NCBI RefSeq assembly: GCF_029227915.1
Contig: NC_079878.1
Span: 27,679,501-27,743,500, forward strand
Direction: 5' to 3'
Length of the DNA stretch: 64,000 nucleotides
Source of the DNA: Hydractinia symbiolongicarpus
Taxonomy: Eukaryota; Cnidaria; Hydrozoa; Anthoathecata; Hydractiniidae
Shown: piece by piece, positions 36,966-50,000 of the stretch
Position numbering within the stretch: the stretch's first letter is position 1
How the letters are laid out: the number at the start of each line of letters is the position of its first letter
The notes under the pieces: generated by a model
Databases searched by the model: none
The model's input: only the letters and a program-made list of their open reading frames with translations
Told to the model about the DNA's origin: nothing
Made by a program: the position numbers and the translations under genes

Positions 36966-39900
36966 ACGGTTGCGTCACATATTCGTCCCCACATGTGTTT
37001 AGAGATATTGTCCTGATATTACTACGTTGTATTGTTTTTAACAGTAAACCGATTGACTGTGGCACTTAAATGAACTGATTTTTGAGTTTGACCTCATAAA
37101 AGTGATAAATGCGCCAATTGGATTCCAAGAAATAACATTCTTCTTAATTTGACATGATTGCTGCAACTCAGCGATTATACTGGGCGCTATGGTAGCGCTT
37201 TATTTGAAAACTTAGATAAGTAAGCCATTTTTTATTGTGGGACCAACCCTAGCCGTTATTGCACGCTTAATAAATAGAAACAGTTTCAAAAACTACATTT
37301 CATTGACTTTCTAACAGTATCAATCCGCATGAATTACAACGGTTGCGTCACAAATTCGTACCAACATGTATTTAGCGATATCTTTCTGATATTACTAGGT
37401 TGCATCGCTTTTAACAGTGAAACGATTGACTGTGGGACTTAATTGAACTGATTCCGGACTGTGACCTTATAAATGTGATAAATGAGACAATTGGACTCCA
37501 AGAAACAACATTCTTCTTAATTTGACATGATTGTCGGAACTCAGCGATTACACTGGCCGCTGTGGTAGCGCTTCATTTAAAAATTTAAATAAGTAAGTCA
37601 TTTTTTACTGTGGGACAAATCCTAGCCGTTATCGCGCGCTTGATAAATAGGAACAGTTTCAAAAACTACATTTCATTGACTTTCCAACAGTATCAATCCG
37701 TTTGAGTTACAACGGTTGCGTCACATATTCGTACCAACATGTATTTTGCGATATTTTTCTGATATTACTAGGTTGCATCGCTCGCAAAAGTGAAACGAGT
37801 GACTGTGGGATTTAATTGAACTGATTCTGGACTATGACCTTATAAATGTGATAAATGAGACAATTGGACTCCAAGGAAAAACGTTCTTCTTAGTTTGACA
37901 TGATTGCTGGAACTCAGCGATTACACTGGCCGCTGTGGTAGCGCTTCATTTAAAAATTTAAATAAGTAAGTCATTTTTTACTGTGGGACAAATCCTAGCC
38001 GTTATCGCGCGCTTGATAAATAGGAACAGTTTCAAAAACTACATTTCATTGACTTTCCAACAGTATCAATCCGTTTGAGTTACAACGGTTGCGTCACATA
38101 TTCGTACCAACATGTATTTTGCGATATTTTTCTGATATTACTAGGTTGCATCGCTCGTAAAAGTGAAACGAGTGACTGTGGGACTTAATTGAACTGATTC
38201 TGGACTATGACCTTATAAATGTGATAAATGAGATAATTGGACTCCAAGGAAAAACGTTCTTCTTAGTTTGACATGATTGCTGGAACTCAGCGATTGCACT
38301 GGCCGCTGTGGTAGCGCTTCATTTAAAAATTTAAATAAGTAAGTCATTTTTTACTGTGGGACAAATCCTAGCCGTTATCGCGCGCTTGATAAATCGGTAC
38401 AGTTTCAAAAACTACATTTCATTGACTTTCTAACAGTATCAATCCGTTTGAGTTACAACGGTTGCGTCACATATTCGTCCCCACATGTGTTTAGAGATAT
38501 TGTCCTGATATTACTACGTTGTATTGTTTTTAACAGTGAAACAATTGACTGTGGCACTTAAATGAACTGATTTTTGAGTTTGACCTCGTAAAAGAGATAA
38601 ATGCGCCAATTGGATTCCAAGAAATAACATTCTTCTTAATTTGACATGATTGCTGTAACTCAGCGATTATACTGGGCGCTGTGGTAGCGCTTTATTTGAA
38701 AACTTAGATAAGTAAGCCATTTTTTATTGTGGGACCAACCCTAGCCGTTATTGCACGCTTAATAAATAGAAACAGTTTCAAAAACTACATTTCATTGACT
38801 TTCGAACAGTATCAATCCGCATGAATTACAACGGTTGCGTCACAAATTCGTAACAACATGTATTTAGCGATATCTTTCTGATATTACTAGGTTGCATCGC
38901 TTTTAACAGTGAAACGATTGACTGTGGGACTTAATTGAACTGATTCCGGACTGTGACCTTATAAATGTGATAAATGAGACAATTGGACTCCAAGAAATAA
39001 CATTCTTCTTAATTTGACATGATTTTCGGAATTCAGCGATTACACTGGCCGCTGTGGTAGCGCTTCATTTAAAAATTTAAATAAGTAAGTCATTTTTTAC
39101 TGTGGGACAAATCCTAGCCGTTATCGCGCGCTTGATAAATAGGAACAGTTTCAAAAACTACATTTCATTGACTTTCCAACAGTATCAATCCGTTTGAGTT
39201 ACAACGTTTGCGTCACATATTCGTACCAACATGTATTTTGCGATATTTTTCTGATATTACTAGGTTGCATCGCTCGTAAAAGTGAAATGAGTGACTGTGG
39301 GACTTAATTGAACTGATTCTGGACTATGACCTTATAAATGTGATAAATGAGATAATTGGACTCCAAGGAAAAACGTTCTTCTTAGTTTGACATGATTGCT
39401 GGAACTCAGCGATTACACTGGCCGCTGTGGTAGCGCTTCATTTAAAAATTTAAATAAGTAAGTCATTTTTTACTGTGGGACAAATCGTAGCCGTTATCGC
39501 GCGCTTAATAAATAGGAACAGTTTCAAAAACTACATTTCATTGACTTTCTAACAGTATCAATCCGTTTGAGTTACAACGGTTGCGTCACATATTCGTACC
39601 AACATGTATTTTGCGATATTTTTCTGATATTACTAGGTTGCATCGCTCGTAAAAGTGAAACGAGTGACTGTGGGACTTAATTGAACTGATTCTGGACTAT
39701 GACCTTATAAATGTGATAAATGAGATAATTGGACTCCAAGGAAAAACGTTCTTCTTAGTTTGACATGATTGCTGGAACTCAGCGATTGCACTGGCCGCTG
39801 TGGTAGCGCTTCATTTAAAAATTTAAATAAGTAAGTCATTTTTTACTGTGGGACAAATCCGAGCCGTCATCGCGCGCTTGATAAATAGGAACAGTTTCAG

Positions 39901-40700
39901 AAACTACATTTCATTAACTTTCTAACAGTTTCAATCCGTTTGAGTTACAACGGTTGCGTCACATATTCGTCCCCACATGTGTTTAGGGATATTGTCCTGA
40001 TATTACTACGTTGTATTGCTTTTAACAGTGAAACGATTGACTGTGGCACTTAAATGAACTGATTTTTGAGTTTGACCTCATAAAAGTGATAAATGCGCCA
40101 ATTGGATTCCAAGAAATAACATTCTTCTTAATTTGACATGATTGCTGTAACTCAGCGATTATACTGGGCGCTGTGGTAGCGTTTTATTTGAAAACTTAGA
40201 TAAGTAAACCATTTTTTATTGTGGGACCAACCCTAGCCGTTATTGCACGCTTAATAAATAGAAACAGTTTCAAAAACTACATTTCATTGACTTTCTAACA
40301 GTATCAATCCGCATGAATTACAACGGTTGCGTCACAAATTCGTACCAACATGTATTTAGCGATATCTTTCTGATATTACTAGGCTGCATCGCTTTTAACA
40401 GTGAAACGATTGACTGTGGGACTTAATTGAACTGATTCCGGACTGTGACCTTATAAATGTGATAAATGAGACAATTGGACTCCAAGAAATAACATTCTTC
40501 TTAATTTGACATGATTGTCGGAACTCAGCGATTACACTGGCCGCTGTGGTAGCGCTTCATTTAAAAATTTAAATAAGTAAGTCATTTTTTACTGTGGGAC
40601 AAATCCTAGCCGTTATCGCGCGCTTGATAAATAGGAACAGTTTCAAAAACTACATTTCATTGACTTTCCAACAGTATCAATCCGTTTGAGTTACAACGGT
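36966..40700 (+). repeat. Second block of the 4-mer higher-order repeat, 1492 bp, about 2.5 copies
   Basis: B' starts lie at 36966, 38458 and 39950 (1492 and 1492). The unit order and markers equal those of the 18.7-26.3 kb block, including 'cgtaaaagagataaatg' at 38586-38602, shared with 18810-18826. The extra G of later A' units is absent here, as in the first copy of the other block. This block therefore branches from the version before that insertion spread. Confidence 0.85.
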
Positions 40701-41440
40701 TGCGTCACATATTCGTAACAACATGTGTTTGGCGATATGTTTCTGATATTACTAGGTTGCATCCCCTTTACCAGTGAAACGATTGACTGTGGGACTTAAT
40801 TGAACTGATTCTGGACTGTTACCTTATAAATGTGATAAATGAGATAATTGGACTCCAAGAAAAACGTTCTTCTTAGTTTGACATGATTGCTGGAACTCAG
40901 CGATTACACTGGCCGCTGTGGTAGCGCTTCATTTAAAAATTTAAATAAGTAAGTCATTTTTTACTGTGGGACAAATCCTAGCCGTTATCGCGCGCTTGAT
41001 AAATAGGAACAGTTTCAAAAACTACATTTCATTGACTTTCCAACAGTATCAATCCGTTTGAGTTACAACGGTTGCGTCACATATTCGTAACAACATGTGT
41101 TTGGCGATATGTTTCTGATATTACTAGGTTGCATCCCCTTTACCAGTGAAACGATTGACTGTGGGACTTAATTGAACTGATTCTGGACTGTTACCTTATA
41201 AATGTGATAAATGAGATAATTGGACTCCAAGAAAAACGTTCTTCTTGGTTTGACATGATTGCTGGAACTCAGCGATTACACTGGCCGCTGTGGTAGCGCT
41301 TCATTTAAAAATTTAAATAAGTAAGTCATTTTTTACTGTGGGACAAATCCAAGCCGTTATCGCGCGCTGAAGAAATAGAGACAGTTTCAAAAACTAAATT
41401 TCAATGAATTTCTAACGGTATTAGTCCGTTTTGGTTACAA
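40696..41440 (+). repeat. Near-identical single-monomer tandem duplication
   Basis: Units at 40696 and 41068 (372 apart) share the private phrases 'cgtaacaacatgtg', 'tttggcgatatg', 'catcccctttaccag' and 'ggactgttacc'. I noticed one difference before their tails part ('cttagtttg' against 'cttggtttg'). This is a young one-unit duplication. Confidence 0.88.
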
Positions 41441-44040
41441 CGGTTGCGTGACATATTCGTCCCCACATGTGTTTAGGGATATTGTCCTGATATTACTACG
41501 TTGTATTGCTTTTAACAGTGAAACGATTGACTGTGGCACTTAATTGAACTGATTCTGGACTGTGACCTTATAAATGTGATAAATGAGACAATTGGACTCC
41601 AAGAAATAACATTCTTCTTAATTTGACATGATTGTCGGAACTCAGCGATTACACTGGCCGCTGTGGTAGCGCTTCATTTAAATATTTAAATAAGTAAGTC
41701 ATTTTTTACTGTGGGACAAATCCTAGCAGTTATCGCGCGCTTGATAAATAGGAACAGTTTCAAAAACTACATTTCATTGACTTTCTAACGGTATCAATCC
41801 GTTTGAGTTACAACGGTTGCGTCACATATTCGTACCAACATGTATTTTGCGATATTTTTCTGATATTACTAGGTTGCATCGCTCGTAAAAGTGAAACGAG
41901 TGACTGTGGGACTTAATTGAACTGATTCTGGACTGTGACCTTATAAATGTGATAATTGAGATAATTGGACTCTAAGGAAAAACGTTCTTCTTAGTTTGAC
42001 ATGATTGCTGGAACTCAGCGATTATACTGAGCGCTGTGGTAGCGCTTCATTTAAAAATTTAAATAAGTAAGTCATTTTTTACTGTGGAAAAAATCCAAGC
42101 CGTTATCGCGCGCTGAAGAAATAGAGACAGTTTCAAAAACTAAATTTCAATGAACTTCTAACGGTATTAGTCCGTTTTGGTTACAACGGTTGCGTGACAT
42201 ATTTGTCCCCACATGTGTTTAGGGATATTGTCCTGATATTACTACGTTGTATTGCTTTTAACAGTGAAACGATTGACTGTGGCACTTAAATGAACTGATT
42301 CTTGAGTTTGACCTCATAAAAGTGATAGATGAGCCAATTGGATTCCAAGAAATAACATTCTTCTTAATTTGACATGATTGCTGTAACTCAGCGATTATAC
42401 TGGGCGCTGTGGTAGCGGTTTATTTGAAAACTTAGATAAATAAGCCATTTTTTATTGTGGGACCAATCCTAGCCGTTATTGCGCGCTTAATAAATAGAAA
42501 CAGTTTCAAAAACTACATTTCATTGAATTTCTAACAGTATCAATCCGCATGAATTACAACGGTTGCGTCACAAATTCGTACCAACATGTATTTAGCGATA
42601 TCTTTCTGATATTACTAGGTTGCATCGCTTTTTACAGTGAAATGAGTGACTGTGGGACTTAATTGAACTGATTCTGGACTGTGACCTTATAAATGTGATA
42701 AATGAGACAATTGGACTCCAAGAAATAACATTCTTCTTAACTTGACATGATTGCCGGAACTCAGTGATTACACTGGCCGCTGTGGTAGCGCTTCATTTAA
42801 AAATTTAAATAAGTAAGTCATTTTTTACTGTGGGACAAATCCTAGCCGTTATCGCGCGCTTGATAAATAGGAACAGTTTTAAAAACTACATTTCATTGAC
42901 TTTCCAACAGTATCAATCCGTTTGAGTTACAACGGTTGCGTCACATATTCGTACCAACATGTATTTTGCGATATTTTTCTGATATTACTAGTTTGCATCG
43001 CTCGTAAAAGTGAAACGAGTGACTGTGGGACTTAATTGAACTGATTCTGGACTATGACCTTATAAATGTGACAAATGAGATAATTGGACTCCAAGGAAAA
43101 ACGTTCTTCTTAGTTTGACATGATTGCTGGAACTCAGCGATTACACTGCCCGCTGTGGTAGCGCTTCATTTAAAAATTTAAATAAGTAAGTCATTTTTTA
43201 CTGTGGGACAAATCCTAGCCGTTATCGCGCGCTTGATAAATAGGAACAGTTTCAAAAACTACATTTCATTGACTTTCTAACAGTATCAATCCGTTTGAGT
43301 TACAACGGTTGCGTCACATATTCGTACCAACATGTATTTTGCGATATTTTTCTGATATTACTAGGTTGTATTGCTTTTAACAGTGAAACGATTGACTGTC
43401 GCACTTAAGTGAACGGATTTTGGACTGTGACCTTATAAATGTGATAAATAAGCCAATTGGACTCCAAGAAATAACATTCTTCTTAATTTGACAAGATTGC
43501 TGTAACTCAGTGATTATACTGGCCGCTGTGGTAGCGCTTCATTTAAAAATTTAAATAAGTAAGTCATTTTTTACTGTGGGACAAATCGTAGCCGTTATCG
43601 CGCGCTTAATAAATAGGAACAGTTTCAAAAAATACATTTCATTGACTTTCTAACAGTATCAATCCGTTTGAGTTACAGCGGTTGCGTCACATATTCGTAC
43701 CAACATGTATTTTGCGATATTTTTCTGATATTACTAGGTTGCATCGCTCTTAACAGTGAAACGATTGACTGTGGGACTTAATTGAACTGATTCTGGACTG
43801 TGACCTTATAAATGTGATAAATGAGATAATTGGACTCCAAGGAAAAACGTCCTTCTTAGTTTGACATGATTGCTGGAACTCAGCGATTATACTGGACGCT
43901 GTGGTAGCGCTTCATTTAAAAAATTTAAATAAGTAACTCATTTTTTACTGTGGGACAAATCCTAGCCGTTATCGCGCGCTTGATAAATAGGAACAGTTTC
44001 AAAAACTACATTTCAATGAATTTCTAACGGTATCAGTCCG
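41440..44040 (+). repeat. Transition region, mixed A, B and C monomers
   Basis: Continuous monomers with no clear higher-order period. Several are mosaics: a C head joined to a B core near 43360-43420 ('ttgcgatatttttctg' then 'gttgtattgctttt'), and a B core with an A/C tail near 43490-43620. It also carries 'actagtttgcatcg' units like those at 26.6-27.7 kb. Confidence 0.7.
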
Positions 44041-47000
44041 TTTGAGTGAGGACGGTTGCGTCACATATTTGTCCCCACATGTGTTTAGGAATATTTTTCT
44101 GATATTACTAGGTTGTATTGCTTTTAACAGTGAAACGATTGACTGTGGCACTTAAGTGAACGGATTTTGTACTGTGACCTTATAAATGTGATAAATGAGC
44201 CAATTGGACTCCAAGAAGTAACATTCTTCTTAATTTGACATGATTGCTGTAACTCAGCGATTATACTGGGCGCTGTGGTAGCGCTTTATTTAAAAGCTTA
44301 GATAAATAATCCATTTTTTATTGTGGGACCAATCCTAGACCTTATCGCGTGCTTAATAAATAGGAACAGTTTCAAAAACTAAATTTCATTGACTTTCTAA
44401 CATTATCAATCCGCATGAATTATAACGGTGGCGTCACAAATTTGTACCAACATGCATTTAGCGATATCTTTCTGATATTACTAGGTTGCATCGCTTTCAA
44501 CAGTGAAACGATTGACTGTGGCACTTAAATGAACGGATTTTGGACTGTGACCTTATAAATGTGATAAATGAGCCAATTGGATTCCAAGAAATAACATTCT
44601 TATTAAGTTGACATGATTGCTGTAACTCAGCGATTAAACTGGGCGCTGTGGTGGCGCTTTATTTATAAACTTAGATAAATAAGTCATTCTTTATTGTGGG
44701 ACCAATCCTAGACGTTATCGCGCGTTTAATAAATAGGAACAGTTTCAAAAACTACATTTCATTGACTTTCTAACAGTATAAATCCGCATGAATTACAACG
44801 GTTGCGTCACAAATTCGTACCAACATGCATTTAGCGATATCTTTCTGATATTACTAGGTTGCATCGCTTTTTACAGTGAAACGATTGACTGCGGGACTTA
44901 ATTGAACTAACTTTGGACTTTGACCTGATAAATGTGATAAATGAGACATTTGGACTCCAAGAAATAACATTCTTCTTAATTTGACATGATTGCCGGAACT
45001 CAGCGATTACACTGGGCGCTGTGGTAGCGCTTCATTTAAATATTTATATAAGCAAGTCAACTTTTACTGTGGGACAAATCCTAGCCATTATCGCGCGCTG
45101 AAGAAATAGAGACAGTTTCAAAAACTACATTTCAATGAATTTCTAACGGTATCAGTCCGTTTGAGTGACGACGGTTGCGTCACATATTTGTCCCCACATG
45201 TGTTTAGGGATATTTTTCTGATATTACTAGGTTGTATTGCTTTTAACAGTGAAACGATTGACTGTGGCACTTACGTGAACGGATTTTGGACTGTGACCTT
45301 ATAAATGTGATAAATAAGCCAATTGGACTCCAAGAAATAACATTCTTCTTAATTTGACATGATTGCTGTAACTCAGCGATTAAACTGGGCGCTGTGGTAG
45401 CGCTTTATTTAAAAGCTGAGATAAATAAGCCATTTTTTAATGTGGGACAAATCCTAGCCGCTATCGCGCGCTGAAGAAATAGAGACAGTTTCAAAAACTA
45501 CATTTCCATGAATTTCTAACGGTATTAGTCCGCTGGGTTACAACGGTTGCGTGACATATTCGTCCCCACATGTGTTTAGGGATATTGTCATGATATTACT
45601 ATGTTGCATTGCTTTTTACAGTGAAACGATTGACTGTGGGACTTAATTGAACTAACTTTGGACTGTGACCTGATAAATGTGATAAATGAGACATTTGGAC
45701 TCCAAGAAATAACATTCTTCTTAATTTGACATGATTGCTGTAACTCAGCGATTATACTGGTCACTGTGGTAGCGCTTTATTTAAAAGCTTAGATAAATAA
45801 TCCATTTTTTATTGTGGGACCAATCCTAGACCTTATCGCGTGCTTAAAAAATAGGAACAGTTTCAAAAACTAAATTTCATTGACTTTCTAACATTATCAA
45901 TCCGCATGAATTATAACGGTGGCGTCACAAATTTGTACCAACATGCATTTAGCGATATCTTTCTGATATTACTAGGTTGCATCGCTTTTAACAGTGAAAC
46001 GATTGACTGTGGCACTTAAATGAACTGATTTTTGACTTTGACCTCATAAAAGTGATAAATGAGCCAATTGGATTCCAAGAAATAACATTCTTCTTAATTT
46101 GACATGATTGCTGTAACTCAACGATTATACTGGGCGCTGTGGTAGCTCTTTATTTGAAAACTTAGATAAATAAGCCATTTTTTATTGTGGGACCAATCCT
46201 AGCCGTTATTGCGCGCTTAATAAATAGAAACAGTTTTAAAAACTACATTTCATTGACTTTCTATCAGTATCAATCCGCATGAATTACAACGGTTGCGTCA
46301 CAAATTCGTACGAACATGTATTTGGCGATATTTTTCTGATATTACTAGTTTGTATTGCTTTTAACAATGAAACGATTGACTGTGGCACTTAAGTGAACGG
46401 ATTTTGGACTGTGACCTTATAAATGTGATAAATATGCCAATTGGACTCCAAGAAATAACATTCTTCTTAATTTGACGTGATTGCTGTAACTCAGCGATTA
46501 TACTGGGCGCTGTGGTAGCGCTTTATTTAAAAGCTTAGATAAATAAGCCATTTTTTATTGTGGGACCAATCCTAAACCTTATCGCGCGCTTAATAAATAG
46601 AGAGAGTTTCAAAAACTACATTTCAATGAATTTCTAACGGTATTAGTCCGTTTGGGTTACAACGGTTGCGTGATATATTCGTCCCCACATGTGTTTAGGG
46701 ATATTGTCCTGATATTACTACGTTGTATTGTTTTTAACAGTGAAACGATTGACTGTGGCACTTAAGTGAACGGATTTTGGACTGTGACCTTATAAATGTG
46801 ATAAATATGCCAATTGGACTCCAAAAAATAACATTCTTCTTAATTTGACATGATTGCTGTAACTCAGCGATTATACTGGGCGCTGTGGTAGCGCTTTATT
46901 TAAAAGCTTAGATAAATAAGCCATTTTTTATTGTGGGACCAATCCTAAACCTTATCGCGCGCTTAATAAATAGAGAGAGTTTCAAAAACTACATTTCAAT

Positions 47001-50000
47001 GAATTTCTAACGGTATTAGTCCGTTTGGGTTACAACGGTTGCGTGATATATTCGTCCCCACATGTGTTTAGGGATATTGTCCTGATATTACTACGTTGTA
47101 TTGTTTTTAACAGTGAAACGATTGACTGTGGCACTTAAATGAACTGATTTTTGACTTTGACCTCATAAAAGTGATAAATGAGCCAATTGGATTCCAAGAA
47201 ATAACATTCTTCTTAATTTGACATGATTGCTGTAACTCAGCGATTATACTGGGCGCTGTGGTAGCGCTTTATTTGAAAACTTAGATAAATAAGCCATTTT
47301 TTATTGTGGGACCAATCTTAGCCGTTATTGCGCGCTTAATAAATAGAAACAGTTTCAAAAACTACATTTCATTGACCTTCTAACAGTATTAATCCGCATA
47401 AATTACAACGGTTGCGTCACAAATTCGTACCAACATGCATTTAGCGATGTCTTTCTGATATTACTAGGTTGCATCGCTTTTTACAGTGAAACGATTGACT
47501 GCGGGACTTAATTGAACTAACTTTGGACTTTGACCTGATAAATGTGATAAATGAGACATTTGGACTCCAAGAAATAACATTCTTCTTAATTTGACATGAT
47601 TGCCGGAACTCAGCGATTACACTGGGCGCTGTGGTAGCGCTTCATTTAAATATTTATATAAGCAAGTCAACTTTTACTGTGGGACAAATCCTAGCCATTA
47701 TCGCGCGCTGAAGAAATAGAGACAGTTTCAAAAACTACATTTCAATGAATTTCTAACGGTATCAGTCCGTTTGAGTGACGACGGTTGCGTCACATATTTG
47801 TCCCCACATGTGTTTAGGGATATTTTTCTGATATTACTAGGTTGTATTGCTTTTAACAGTGAAACGATTGACTGTGGCACTTACGTGAACGGATTTTGGA
47901 CTGTGACCTTATAAATGTGATAAATAAGCCAATTGGACTCCAAGAAATAACATTCTTCTTAATTTGACATGATTGCTGTAACTCAGCGATTAAACTGGGC
48001 GCTGTGGTAGCACTTTATTTAAAAGCTGAGATAAATAAGCCATTTTTTAATGTGGGACAAATCCTAGCCGCTATCGCGCGCTGAAGAAATAGAGACAGTT
48101 TCAAAAACTACATTTCCATGAATTTCTAACGGTATTAGTCCGCTGGGTTACAACGGTTGCGTGACATATTCGTCCCCACATGTGTTTAGGGATATTGTCA
48201 TGATATTACTATGTTGCATTGCTTTTTACAGTGAAACGATTGACTGTGGGACTTAATTGAACTAACTTTGGACTGTGACCTGATAAATGTGATAAATGAG
48301 ACATTTGGACTCCAACAAATAACATTCTTCTTAATTTGACATGATTGCTGTAACTCAGCGATTATACTGGTCACTGTGGTAGCGCTTTATTTAAAAGCTT
48401 AGATAAATAATCCATTTTTTATTGTGGGACCAATCCTAGACCTTATCGCGTGCTTAAAAAATAGGAACAGTTTCAAAAACTAAATTTCATTGACTTTCTA
48501 ACATTATCAATCCGCATGAATTATAACGGTGGCGTCACAAATTTGTACCAACATGCATTTAGCGATATCTTTCTGATATTACTAGGTTGCATCGCTTTTA
48601 ACAGTGAAACGATTGACTGTGGCACTTAAATGAACTGATTTTTGACTTTGACCTCATAAAAGTGATAAATGAGCCAATTGGATTCCAAGAAATAACATTC
48701 TTCTTAATTTGACATGATTGCTGTAACTCAACGATTATACTGGGCGCTGTGGTAGCTCTTTATTTGAAAACTTAGATAAATAAGCCATTTTTTATTGTGG
48801 GACCAATCCTAGCCGTTATTGCGCGCTTAATAAATAGAAACAGTTTTAAAAACTACATTTCATTGACTTTCTATCAGTATCAATCCGCATGAATTACAAC
48901 GGTTGCGTCACAAATTCGTACGAACATGTATTTGGCGATATTTTTCTGATATTACTAGTTTGTATTGCTTTTAACAATGAAACGATTGACTTTGGCACTT
49001 AAGTGAACGGATTTTGGACTGTGACCTTATAAATGTGATAAATATGCCAATTGGACTCCAAGAAATAACATTCTTCTTAATTTGACGTGATTGCTGTAAC
49101 TCAGCGATTATACTGGGCGCTGTGGTAGCGCTTTATTTAAAAGCTTAGATAAATAAGCCATTTTTTATTGTGGGACCAATCCTAGACGTTATCGCGCGTT
49201 TAATAAATAGGAACAGTTTCAAAAATTACATTTCATTGACTTTCTAACAGTATAAATCCGCATGAATTACAACGGTTGCGTCACAAATTCGTACCAACAT
49301 GCATTTAGCGATGTCTTTCTGATATTACTAGGTTGCATCGCTTTTTACAGTGAAACGATTGACTGCGGGACTTAATTGAACTAACTTTGGACTTTGACCT
49401 GATAAATGTGATAAATGAGACATTTGGACTCCAAGAAATAACATTCTTCTTAATTTGACATGATTGCCGGAACTCAGCGATTACACTGGGCGCTGTGGTA
49501 GCGCTTCATTTAAATATTTATATAAGCAAGTCAACTTTTACTGTGGGACAAATCCTAGCCATTATCGCGCGCTGAAGAAATAGAGACAGTTTCAAAAACT
49601 ACATTTCAATGAATTTCTAACGGTATCAGTCCGTTTGAGTGACGACGGTTGCGTCACATATTTGTCCCCACATGTGTTTAGGGATATTTTTCTGATATTA
49701 CTAGGTTGTATTGCTTTTAACAGTGAAACGATTGACTGTGGCACTTACGTGAACGGATTTTGGACTGTGACCTTATAAATGTGATAAATAAGCCAATTGG
49801 ACTCCAAGAAATAACATTCTTCTTAATTTGACATGATTGCTGTAACTCAGCGATTAAACTGGGCGCTGTGGTAGCACTTTATTTAAAAGCTGAGATAAAT
49901 AAGCCATTTTTTAATGTGGGACAAATCCTAGCCGCTATCGCGCGCTGAAGAAATAGAGACAGTTTCAAAAACTACATTTCCATGAATTTCTAACGGTATT

